64,000 bases of DNA. It comes from Blastocatellia bacterium. Lineage in GTDB: Bacteria > Acidobacteriota > Blastocatellia > Pyrinomonadales > Pyrinomonadaceae. Position 1 is the first letter of the stretch, and every line of letters starts with the position of its first letter. Both the position numbers and the translations under genes were made by a program. The stretch covers positions 337,552 to 401,551 of the forward strand of contig PMSM01000005.1 of assembly GCA_003168335.1 (NCBI GenBank), written 5' to 3'. This document shows positions 42,557-51,500 of the stretch, one piece after another. Under the pieces are notes generated by a model, which saw nothing but the letters and a program-made list of their open reading frames with translations, made no database searches and was not told where the DNA came from.

Positions 42557-42626
42557 TGGTAGGTGCGAGCGTACTTGAACCGCTGACCCCTGGGAGGCAG
42601 CGCTCTACCAACTGAGCTGCGCGCCT
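42557..42626 (-). tRNA. Degenerate tRNA-like sequence, probably tRNA-Gly(CCC) relic
   Basis: On the minus strand the order is acceptor AGGCGCG, D arm GCTC-AGTTGGTA-GAGC, anticodon loop CTCCCAG, T arm AGCGG-TTCAAGT-ACGCT, acceptor CGCACCT and an encoded ACCA tail. However, only 17 bases lie between the D and T stems where about 22 are needed, the anticodon stem does not pair, and single mismatches occur in the acceptor and T stems. It looks like a tRNA that lost about 5 bases from its anticodon arm. The anticodon assignment is tentative. Confidence 0.5.
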
Positions 42627-42926
42627 ATGCTTTCCATCAGGCCGTAGCTTCGTTTACGTGTCAAAAATCCGAACGGAGTCGCGTATAACGCGTAATGCGT
42701 TTTCCGGCGTAGAAATTAATTTCCGCGGCTAGAGAAGTTAACCTACGCTAATAAGACTGCACAAGAGTTAGGCGTACTCGTGGCAAAATCGAGGATCCTA
42801 AGGGAAGATGGTCTAACATTAGGTGACATTCGATGACGTTGAGCCTTGAGGGTAGGCATAGACCGCCATTGCTAACCTCAATGATTACACCGTGGATGAA
42901 GTTTTCAGTAGGGACACCCTCATTGC
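42627..42926. other. Intergenic region without recognisable gene
   Basis: Short frames only, no family signature. It includes GCGTATAACGCGTAATGCG near 42682, a locally repetitive CG-rich stretch without clear meaning. Confidence 0.4.
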
Positions 42927-43211
42927 TTAAGCCGCCAGCGGCTTAATATCCTGAAAGCTGCGCCTGTCGATCTGGCTTAGTTCCCAGTTAGTTTGCAGGT
43001 TGAGCCAGAACTGAGGGCCGGCGCCTAGCGCCTTGGAGAGTTTCGCAGCCATTTCCGCACTGATGCCTCGTTTGCCCCTGCAGATTTCATTGACTGTTTT
43101 GGGCAAGACGCCGATGCGATCTGCCAAGGCGGCCTGTGTCGCCCCGATCTCCTCTAGCTCGTCCTGAAGCACTTTCCCGGGATGAACCGGCGTGACGTGA
43201 TTCTCCTTCAT
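42927..43211 (-). CDS. higA: HigA-type antitoxin (XRE family)
   Basis: A 94-residue HigA-family protein. It starts MKENHVTPVHPGKVLQDELE, the usual opening of virulence-associated/HigA antitoxins, with helix-turn-helix from about 25-60 (ATQAALADRIGVLPKTVNEICRG in part) and the tail FWLNLQTNWELSQ. It binds and neutralises the HigB toxin and represses the operon. I choose ATG 43211 because AGGAG lies six bases upstream; a longer reading from 43244 would overlap higB. It lies 19 bases downstream of higB, the toxin-first order typical of higBA. Confidence 0.92.
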   Translation of the reverse strand: MKENHVTPVHPGKVLQDELEEIGATQAALADRIGVLPKTVNEICRGKRGISAEMAAKLSKALGAGPQFWLNLQTNWELSQIDRRSFQDIKPLAA

Positions 43212-43230
43212 TCTCATCTCCTGAACATTG

Positions 43231-43527
43231 TTAGTGATAATCAACTACTTCGACGTCGACGGCATCTTCCCGTTCCCACCGGAAGCAGATACGGTACCGG
43301 TCATTTATCCTTATGCTGTACTGCCCTTTTCTGTCGCCCCTTAACGCTTCAAATCTATTCCCTCGCAGTTCCTTCAGATCTTGCAACGATGTAACCGCCC
43401 CGAGCCGCGCGAGCTTAATCTGAGCTCTTTCATGGAGACCTTGCGGAAGCAAACGCAAGGCGGGCTTCGATCTCCTTCCATAGTTGATATCTTCCGTGGC
43501 TTTGTTCCTGAAGCTCCGTATCGCCAT
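43231..43527 (-). CDS. higB: HigB-type toxin (RelE superfamily)
   Basis: A 98-residue HigB toxin: MAIRSFRNKATEDI, then LQDLKELRGNRFEALRGDRKGQYSIRIN in two parts, and RYRICFRWE. These are the basic residues expected for a ribosome-dependent mRNA interferase. It is the first gene of higBA. The ATG at 43527 lies only about 15 bases from the palindromic operator at 43542-43556, with a TATATA-like -10 between them. Confidence 0.92.
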   Translation of the reverse strand: MAIRSFRNKATEDINYGRRSKPALRLLPQGLHERAQIKLARLGAVTSLQDLKELRGNRFEALRGDRKGQYSIRINDRYRICFRWEREDAVDVEVVDYH

Positions 43528-43541
43528 CGATAATACCTATA

Positions 43542-43556
43542 TACCACGTCGTGGTA
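43542..43556. promoter_or_regulatory. Palindromic higBA operator
   Basis: TACCACGTCGTGGTA is a perfect 15-base palindrome just upstream of higB. On the minus strand it is followed by TATATAGGTATTAT, a likely -10 region. HigA or the HigBA complex is expected to bind here for autorepression; this is inferred from position and symmetry. Confidence 0.65.
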
Positions 43557-43600
43557 ATTCCGGCAAGCGTACGCGACACTCTTTCATATGGGGCCTGTCG

Positions 43601-44140
43601 GGTATTGTCAGGTTAACGGCAGAAGATGTAATCAGGCTATTCATTCGGCATAATTCCTTCATGCCATCTCCGTCTCTCTATCATCGTCATCGCTTCCCAG
43701 CCGAGATCATCAGTCATTGCGTCAGGTTATATTTTCGCTTCGCCCTGAGTTTCCGTGATGTCGAAGAAATGCTGGCGATGCGCGGCGTCTCCCTCAGCTA
43801 TGAGACAGTCCGAGAATGGTGCCTTAAGTTCGGTCAGACTTACGCTAATGGCCTGCGCCACAAGTCTCCTGGGCCAGGCGACCAATGGCACTTGGACGGT
43901 TTAAGTCAGCGGGTCAGGCGCAACGTTTTCTCTCAGCCTTCGGAATCATTACCTCACACTTCAGAGTGGGAAGACATCTGTACAGAGCTAGCGCTTACCG
44001 AGCAGTGATGAAATCGAGGTTCGCCGTATGGGAAGAGGTGGTTTGCGTCGAGGCGAGTGTTAATTGACCAGATCACGAATGGCGATTCATTCTGTCTGAG
44101 TCCCTATTCTTGCTTCTTCCTGAGTTAAGTTGACAATACC
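43601..44140 (+). mobile_element. IS6-family element with internal deletion (copy 2)
   Basis: Both ends are present: left GGTATTGTCAGGTTAAC at 43601-43617, right GTTAAGTTGACAATACC at 44124-44140. The element is only 540 bp, about 320 bp shorter than copy 1, because the centre of the transposase gene is gone. It behaves as a non-autonomous derivative. It begins 45 bases beyond the higBA operator. Confidence 0.85.
43661..44067 (+). pseudogene. IS6 transposase with DDE core deleted
   Basis: The first 80 codons match copy 1 up to PGDQWHLD. The sequence then jumps directly to the C-terminal RFKSAGQAQRFLSAFGII, in another frame, and continues to EEVVCVEASVN. Two of the three catalytic residues are lost. 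The deletion joint is at about 43897. Confidence 0.85.
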
Positions 44141-44338
44141 CGTTGTCGCTACCAAAAACTCGATTCGGGCTGCAAAACGATAACGCCAACGGTTCGATTC
44201 ATCTCAGACTTCTGGGATCCACGCACGCTGGCATAGGTCGTCTCAAACGCCTTGCGGCATAGTAGCGATGACCGACGCACGACAAAGTCATGCTCTTCAG
44301 TTGTAATAGAGATAGTGGTCGGGGACGGTGGAGTGGCC

Positions 44339-44740
44339 TCAGGCAGCTCTTCGCTCATAGCGGTGATGCAGCCCACCCACCTGCGGCAGCCCGACGACCG
44401 TACCCAGTGCGGGAGGTTGAATCGCTCTGGATTCGGGCGCGTCCTTCGCCAACGCCAGATGTGTTCGTGAGCGCTCGTAATACTCGAAGTATGTCTTCAC
44501 AATGCGCCGCAAAGAAGCTTCGTTGAATACAATTATGTGGTCCAGACACTCACGCCGCAACGAGCCGATGAACCGCTCCGCATATGGATTCCGCCAAGGG
44601 GATCTTGGCGTTGTCAGCACTTCGCAGATGCCCATTTCCTCAACTCGCTGATGGAACGTTCCGCTGTAAATGGAATCTCTATCATGCAACAGATAACGCG
44701 GCGCGCTATCCCAGGGAAACGGCCGCTGCGATTAACCACG
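44339..44740 (-). pseudogene. Second type of integrase-core transposase, C-terminal fragment
   Basis: On the minus strand the frame reads DSAPRYLLHDRDSIYSGTF, then NPYAERFIGSLRRECLDHIIVF, and ends GLPQVGGLHHRYERRAA. It belongs to the same broad integrase family as the copies at 41398 and 45930 but is clearly diverged (ALAKDAPESRAIQPP in place of the NAPLPREIEP region). Only the last part, with the second Asp and Glu of the DDE triad, survives. The flanks 44141-44338 and 44741-44946 carry no recognisable gene. Confidence 0.75.
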
Positions 44741-44946
44741 GGCTGAAACTGGGCGCCCACGACCCAGATGTGGGGGCCTTCGCCGTTTGAGATCCCCGCT
44801 CAAATTTCCGGAACGGCTTTGGCGCTCGCTCCTCGTTCCCGATTACCCTGCTCATCCGACATTCCCTGGTTGAACGCCTGTAGGGCGCGAAGGGAGAAAC
44901 AGATCCTTCCCATCATGGTCGAATGTTTCCTGGCCCAAGGTGGGAC

Positions 44947-45803
44947 GGTATTGTCAGGTTAAACGGCGGAGGATGTAATCAGACTGTTCGTGCGGCATAC
45001 TTCACTGATGCGCACCTCCGTCTCTCTCTATCATCGTCATCGCTTCCCCGCCGAGATTATCAGTCATTGCGTCTGGTTATATTTTCGCTTCGCCCTTGAG
45101 CTTCCGCGATGTCGAAGAAATGTTAGCGATGCGCGGTGTCTCCCTCAGCTATGAAACTGTCCGAGAATGGTGCCTTAAGTTCGGCCAGACTTACGCCAAC
45201 GGCTTGCGCCACAAGTCTCCTCGTCCCGGCGACCGATGGCACCTCGACGAAGTTTTCCTAAAGATCAACGGACGCCTCCATTACCTCTGGCGTGCAGTAG
45301 ATCAGGATGGCGACGTATTGGACATCCTGGTCCAGAGCCACAGAGACAAGAAGGCAGCTAAGAAATTCTTCCGCAAGCTGTTAAAGGGGTTGCGCTATGT
45401 CCCGGTGCCCTCATCACAGACAAGCTGAGGAGCTACAGTGCGGCGAAGGCCGGAGTGCTGCCGAGTGTCGAGCACCTCCAGCAGAAGTATCAGAACAACC
45501 GAGCGGAGAATTCCCATCAGCCAACCAGGTTGCGGGAGGGTGTGATGAAACGGTTCAAGTCAGCGGGCCACGCGCAGCGTTTTCTCTCGGCCTTCGGAAT
45601 CATTACCTCACACTTCCGAGTGGCGCGGCACCTCTGTACCGCCAGCGTGTATAGAGCACTGATGAAGCATAGATTTGCTGCTTGGGAACAGGTGGTTGGC
45701 GCGCCAGAGTCAACCTGAAAAACAGGTTTCACAGTACAAAACAAGCGAGAGAACTTGGCGCCCTTTCTGGTGATTCTTTTCATGAGGTTAAGTTGACAAT
45801 ACC
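44947..45803 (+). mobile_element. IS6-family element, full length but transposase frameshifted (copy 3)
   Basis: It is bounded by GGTATTGTCAGGTTAAAC at 44947 and GTTAAGTTGACAATACC at 45787-45803, 857 bp, close in length to copy 1. No 8-base target duplication is apparent (left GGTGGGAC, right TCCAGAGC). Confidence 0.85.
45008..45718 (+). pseudogene. IS6 transposase with two frameshifts
   Basis: Compared with copy 1 there is one extra T in CGCCCTTGAGC (near 45096) and a one-base loss near 45408, where CCGCGGATGATC is replaced by CCGGTGCCCTC. A three-base gain follows near 45481. The N-terminus, core and C-terminus therefore lie in different frames. All segments are recognisable, but no intact protein can be made. 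Confidence 0.85.
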
Positions 45804-45826
45804 TCCAGAGCAATTCAACCTGTCCA

Positions 45827-47135
45827 TACCGAAAATATCATCCGGCGTTCAAATAGTTGCATTTAGAGCTACGACTGAGAGTACTCTGCAGGTGCTCGTC
45901 GATTCTTTTTCCTGTGCGGTTTGACCTCAATGTTTGTCTTGTCTACGTTCTACCAAATAATCCGCAGTCTGTTTGTACCCCGGCTCGTACTGGTCACTGA
46001 AAACCTCGCGCTGCGTCAACAACTGCTGGTTCTGCACCGTGCGAGGAATCGGCCTCGACTTCGTCACCAAGATCGCCTGTTCTGGATAGCCCTTTCACAA
46101 TTATGGCAGGACTGGCGCTCCATCCTAGTCATCGTTAAGCCAGAGACGGTGATTAAGTGGCACCGACAAGGCTTCAAGTGCTATTGGCGCTGGAAGTCCA
46201 GATCTGCTCGCGTCGGACGGCCCAAGATTAACGAAGAGCTCCGCGTGTTGATTAGAAGAATGTCGCGTGAGAATCCGACCTGGGGAGTGCCGCGGATCCA
46301 AGCAGAACTTCATCTGCTCGGGTATGAGGTGGCAGAATCAACAGTGGCAAAGTATAGGGTCAGAATTCGTAAGCCACCTTCACAAACCTGGAAGAGCTTT
46401 CTGCGGAATCATGCTAGTCAGATTGCCGCAATTGATTTCTTCACGGTGCCTACTGTGACTTTCAATATTTTGTACGGCTTCGTCGTGCTGCTCCATAACA
46501 GGAGGCAGGTGGTCCATTTCAATGTGACGGCCCATCCGACTGCCCGGTGGACTGCACAGCAGATCATTGAAGCCTTCCCGGAAGAAACAGCGCTACGATT
46601 CCTGTTAAGAGATCGCGATTCAATCTATGGCGATTATTTTCGCAGTCGTATAGCCGGAATGGGAACCGAAGAAGTAGTCACGGCGGCGCGGTCACCGTGA
46701 CAGAATCCATATGCCGAACGATTGATCGGCAGTATTCGGCGCGAATGTCTGGACCATCTGATCGTGCTCAATGAAAGGCAGCTACGGCACATCCTGCGAG
46801 AGTATTTTGCTTACTATAATGACGTGCGGCCGCATCAATCGCTGGAAAGGAATGCGCCGGTGCCTCGTGAGGTCGAACCGCCAGCAAGAGGCAAAATCAT
46901 TTCTCTCCCGCAGGTTGGCGGATTGCATCATCGCTATCTAAGGGCCGCATAAGAGTGATTGGTTAAATGTAGACCGACACAGCTGGATCAATGGCAGCTG
47001 ATGGGCTTCGAAGTAGCAGGAGCGTGCCTTTGAGGAGTTGAGGACGCGAAGCGAGACAGACAAAAGCGAATAACTCGGCGCAGGGAATTGCAAGGCTGAA
47101 CCGAACAAAGCTGCCGCCGCCTGTCAGATTGAATT
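45827..47135 (+). mobile_element. Insertion sequence with integrase-type transposase, full length (copy B)
   Basis: It shares its left end (TACCGAAAATATCATCCGG) and right flank (to CAGATTGAATT) with copy A at 41363. About 1.3 kb long, it retains the transposase N-terminus that copy A lost. The left end lies only 23 bases from the right end of IS6 copy 3, so insertions are stacked here. The right boundary is approximate. Confidence 0.7.
45930..46952 (+). pseudogene. Integrase-core transposase with in-frame stop
   Basis: A near-complete transposase of about 340 codons: MFVLSTFYQIIRSLFVPRLV at the start, a GRPKI helix-turn-helix region, AAIDFFTVPTV, LRDRDSIYGDYF, NPYAERLIGSIRREC, and an end GLHHRYLRAA. 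One in-frame TGA at 46698-46700 replaces the TGG (Trp) found in the sister copy, just before the catalytic Glu block. Apart from this codon the frame is clean, so the inactivation is recent or could be a sequence error. Confidence 0.85.
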
Positions 47136-47246
47136 CTCTCCTTCTCTCTGTTGACTTCTATTTCAGATTGGAATAGAAGCAAGGCACCAAACGAAGCGTC
47201 CGCCATTTGGAACAGCAACAATCCACCATTCACCGGGAGGTGATCT

Positions 47247-47558
47247 ATGCGCTTTCTTGTCAAAGTGAACATCCCTGTCGAGGCCGGGAACGAGGCGGCG
47301 AAAGCCGGAAAACTCGGCACAACCATCCAGTCTATCCTTGCGGATCTGAAGCCCGAGGCCGTTTATTTCACGGCCGACAATGGTCAACGGACGGCGTTTC
47401 TTTTCCTCGAAATGCAGGACGCCTCGCAGATCCCAGCTATTGCCGAGCCTTGGTTCCTCGCATTCAATGCGAACATCGAGATTCAGCCAGTGATGGTGCC
47501 GGATGATCTAGCCAAGGCTGGCAGTGCCATCGAGGCGGCGGTCAACAAGTACCACTGA
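47247..47558 (+). CDS. Small conserved protein of unknown function (DUF3303-like)
   Basis: A 103-residue soluble protein, MRFLVKVNIPVEAGNEAAK, with the pattern KPEAVYFTADNGQRTAFLF and AIAEPWFLAFNANIEIQPVM. The secondary-structure pattern suits a small dimeric alpha/beta-barrel of the YCII/DUF3303 kind, but I cannot identify it firmly. A strong GGGAGGTG site precedes the start, so it is likely expressed. It stands alone between the insertion-sequence region and the right signalling block. Confidence 0.75.
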   Translation: MRFLVKVNIPVEAGNEAAKAGKLGTTIQSILADLKPEAVYFTADNGQRTAFLFLEMQDASQIPAIAEPWFLAFNANIEIQPVMVPDDLAKAGSAIEAAVNKYH

Positions 47559-47786
47559 CAGCTCGGACGCCATCTAACCACGGCGCGAGTTGTTACAATT
47601 CAGAGGCGATCGGACAAATCGTTGGACGCGAGCGGCGGGAGCGTGTTTCGCAACTTGCTTGGTGTGGCGAACGGTGCTTTGATTCGCGCCGCCGCGTCAA
47701 CTCTGATATCGGTTGAGTTCCTTGTCGCACTGAAACTGATTCGGTTGTTCGCCGCAAATGCCAGCTAACGTAGATCGGAGGTGAAC

Positions 47787-48173
47787 ATGAATCTGACTGC
47801 ATCAGGGTCAACTCGTTCGGTGACTATCATTCGCTGGGTGGCAAGGATTATCGGGATACTCTTAATGGCTCTATTCCTGTTTTTCTTTGTGGCAGACTGC
47901 CTGCAAAAAGGCAGAATAGCCATAGAGAGCGAGCGCATACTAATGATAGTTTTCTTGCTTTTGGCTTTCATCGGTCTCAGCATTGCGTGGAAGTGGGAGG
48001 GGATTGGAGCGGCATCGGCTGTGGCTGGTTTGATTGGCTTTAATATCTTTGCCCCAGAAACGGTTGCCCGGGCGGGAATATTTGCAGTTACCGCGCTGTA
48101 CGGATTGCCTGCCTTACTCTTTCTGTTTTGCTGGTTCCGAACCCGAAAACCAATTCATCCGAAAGCCACATAG
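47787..48173 (+). CDS. Small integral membrane protein of unknown function
   Basis: A 128-residue protein with four hydrophobic segments at about 15-38, 50-66, 70-90 and 97-117, and a short basic tail. WKWEGIGAASAVAGLIGFN is a distinctive loop. No enzymatic motif is visible; it may belong to one of the small four-helix DUF families (DUF7670-like, low certainty). ATG 47787 is supported by CGGAGG at 47776-47781. The GTG at 47781 overlaps that site. Confidence 0.75.
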   Translation: MNLTASGSTRSVTIIRWVARIIGILLMALFLFFFVADCLQKGRIAIESERILMIVFLLLAFIGLSIAWKWEGIGAASAVAGLIGFNIFAPETVARAGIFAVTALYGLPALLFLFCWFRTRKPIHPKAT

Positions 48174-48512
48174 GAATGATTCTACAAGGATGTAATGAAC
48201 TGTCTCGGCAGCGCCTTGCGCATTCGCTGCTTTTCTCGGCTCACCTTATTCAACCGTCGATCTACCTTGAACAACCAGACTTGTCCCCACCAAAAACTCC
48301 GTCCACAGTGTAATTATTGAAGTTAGCAGTCTCGGCTGTGCGGAGCGGTCGGAATGATATGGGAGGCAAGAGAAGAAAGCTTTCAGTGAAAGCCATCGAA
48401 TCGCTCCGCTTCGCCTCGGGCGACGAAGACCTCGCCGGCGAAAGGTTTCTATTAACGCGGCATCGCCTTACAATGCGCACGCGCGGGAACACTCTACAGG
48501 AGACCGGGTGAC
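48174..48512. other. Intergenic region upstream of the multi-PAS kinase
   Basis: There is no recognisable gene. A 50-codon frame, 48359-48511, ends one base before the kinase start and has a GGGAGG-type leader nearby, but its sequence matches nothing that I know. It could be a leader peptide; the evidence is weak. Confidence 0.4.
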
Positions 48513-51500
48513 ATGGTGGAAACTTCGGAGATCAAGAAAGCCAGGGCCGAGATTGAACGGTTGAACGAGGAACTGGACGGCCGCGCTATTGAGCGCACGA
48601 GAGAATTGGCGGCGGCCAACGAGGAATTAAAGAAGGAAATTGCCGAGCGAAGAAGAATAGAAGATGCTTTGCGCTTGAGTGAGGAGCGCTTTCGCGGAGC
48701 GTTCGATCATGCACCGATCGGGATGGCGTTGACCGATCCGGATGGCCGCTGGATCACAGTCAATCGAGCCTTTTGCGAGATGCTTGGTTACTCGGAGCAG
48801 GAATTGCAGCCGCGTAGCTTTCAGTCAGTTACCCACCCAGACGATCTTGATGCGAACGTCGAGGCCTTGCGTAGATTGCTCGCCGGCGAGGCCGATACGT
48901 ACGCGACTGAAAAGCGCTATTTGCATAAAGACGGACGGATCGTCTGGGCCCAACTTAGCACGACTGTGCTCCGAGACCTTGAAGGTCATGCTCTCTACTG
49001 CGTCTCGCAGGCGGAGGACATCACCGAGCGCAAGCAGGCGGAAGCAGCGCTGCGCGAGAGCGAAGAGCGTTTGCGGCTGGCGCTGGACGCGGCGCACATG
49101 GGCACCTTCGATTGGGACGTGCCACGCAACCGCATCACTTGGTCGCGCTGGCATGAAGAGCTTTGGGGATTCAAGCCCGGCGAGTTCGGTGGCACCTACG
49201 AGGCGTTCTCGGAACGTATACATCACGATGACTTGCCGGGCATTAACGCCGAAGTCGCCCGCTGCATCGCCGCCCGCGAGCCGTTTGTGCGCGAGTTCCG
49301 CGTGGTTTGGCCGGACGGAAGTGTGCACTGGGTGCAGGGCCGAGGCGAATTTACGTTCGGCGACGACGGCCAGTCTGTGCGGATGCGCGGCGTGGTGGTC
49401 GAGACCACCGCGCGCAGGTTGGCAGAGGAGGCGCTGCGCACATCGGAAGAGCGCCTGCGCGTGGGTCTGAATACGGCCAACATCGCGGTCTTCAATCAAG
49501 ATTTAGACCTGCGCTATACCTGGATGTATCAGCCTCAACTTGGCTACACTTCCGAGCAGGTCATAGGTCATACCGATGCCGAGACTCTTCCTCCAGAAGC
49601 GGCCAGGCAAGTGATGGAAATCAAACGGCGTGTGTTGGAAAGCGGGCTGAAAGAACACGCCGAAGTTCCTGTTAGCGTCGGCGGTCAGACTTTCATCTAC
49701 GATTTGGTCGTAGAACCTCTCCGAGATGCGAACAGCGCCATAATCGGTCTTACTGGTGCATCGCTTGACATCACCGAACGCAAGCGCGTGGAAGAGGCGC
49801 TGCGTAAACAAAACGAGTATCTGGCCGCACTGCACGAAACCGCCCTCGGATTGATCAATCACCTGGATTTAGACGAATTGCTCGAAGACATTGTTACCCG
49901 AGCGTGCGCGTTGGTAGACATACCGGGCGGATATCTCTACCTAATCGAGCCAGGTGGCACTGAAATGAGGATGAGGGTGGGCGTCGGGACGTCTCGCGAC
50001 TTCGTCGGCGCTCTCATCAGCAAGGGCCAAGGGGTGGCCGGAACGATCTGGCAGACCCGCCAACCGCTGATGGTGGATGATTATCGAAACTGGGAACACC
50101 GCCTAACCCATGCCGGATACGACGTTCTTCGGTTAGTGGGGGCTGTGCCGCTGAGATCAGGTTCACAGGTGGTAGGCGTGCTCGGTGTGGAGTCCACCGA
50201 AGATGGTCAAGGCCTCGGCGAGCATCAGATCGAGATCTTGAATCGGTTTGCGCAGTTAGCTTCGATCGCCCTGGACAACGCCCATCTGCATTCGGCTATG
50301 CAGCAAGAGTTAGCCGAGCGCAAGCGCGCGGGGGAAGAGTTACGCGCGAGCGAGGAACGCTATCGCGAGCTGTTCGAGCAGGCCAGCGACGTAATCTTCA
50401 AAACCGACGCTCGAGGAAACTGGGGCTCTTTCAATCCGGCTGCTGTGAAATTGCTCAAGTATGGTGAGAAAGAGCTGAGGGGTAAGTACTATCTCGACCT
50501 GGTTAAGCCTGAATATCGTTCGGCTGTCAAGGGATTCTATCAGGAGCAGTTTCGCACCAAAACACCAAACACGCGTTACGAGTTTCCCGCTATCGCCAAG
50601 GATGGAACAGAGGTCTGGATCGAACAGCGCGCCACACTGCTGTTCGAAAATGACCAACCTGCGGGATTCCATCTTGTCGCCAGGGATATCACCGAGCGCA
50701 AGCGCTCAGAGGAGGCGCTGCGCGAGAGCGAGGAACGCTATCGCGACCTGGTGGAAAATAGCCGCGAGTTAATCTGCACCCACGATCTGGAGGGGCGGAT
50801 ACTGTCGGCGAACCGCGCGGCTGCTAAGATTCTGGGCGTCGAACCCAGTAACTACATCGTCAAGCGAAACCTTCGCGATGTCCTGGCTCCCGAGGTCCGC
50901 GATGAGTTTGACGATTACCTCGCCAGAATCAGCAAGGATGGCTTTGCCGACGGCATCATGCTGGTGCAAACAAGCACCGGGGAACGCCGCTTGTGGGAAT
51001 ATCACAACACGCTGCGCGCCGAAGGAGTCGCCACTCCTATCGTGCGGGGCATGGCCCGCGACATCACGGAACGGAGGCGCGCGGAGGAAGCCATGTCAGA
51101 TCTTCGTCGTGAACTTGAACTGACGATGAACTCGATGGAAGAAGGCATCCATCGCGTGGACATGCAGGGGAACATTGCGTTTGAAAATCCAGCCGCCGCC
51201 CGCATGTTGGGCTGGGAAGTTGCCGAGTTGTTGGGTGAGCCCGCGCACCTGACGATGCACCACACGAGGCAGGATGGAACGACTTATCCGAAGGAGGAGT
51301 GTCCTATCTATGCCACGTTGCGCGATGGCATTTCCCGCCGTGGGGCTGACGAAGTGTTTTGGCGGCAGGATGGGACGAGCTTCCCGGTGGAATACATGAC
51401 CGCTCCGATGCGGAATGATCGAAATGAGATTGTCGCCACAGTAGTTACCTTCCGCGACATCACCGAGCGCAAGCAAGCGGAGGAAGCCCTGCGCGAGAGC

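Noticed and set aside
44149..48301. ACCAAAAACTC occurring near 44152 and again near 48290 as possible element ends
   Set aside because: The match is only about 11 bases with no extension or inverted partner.
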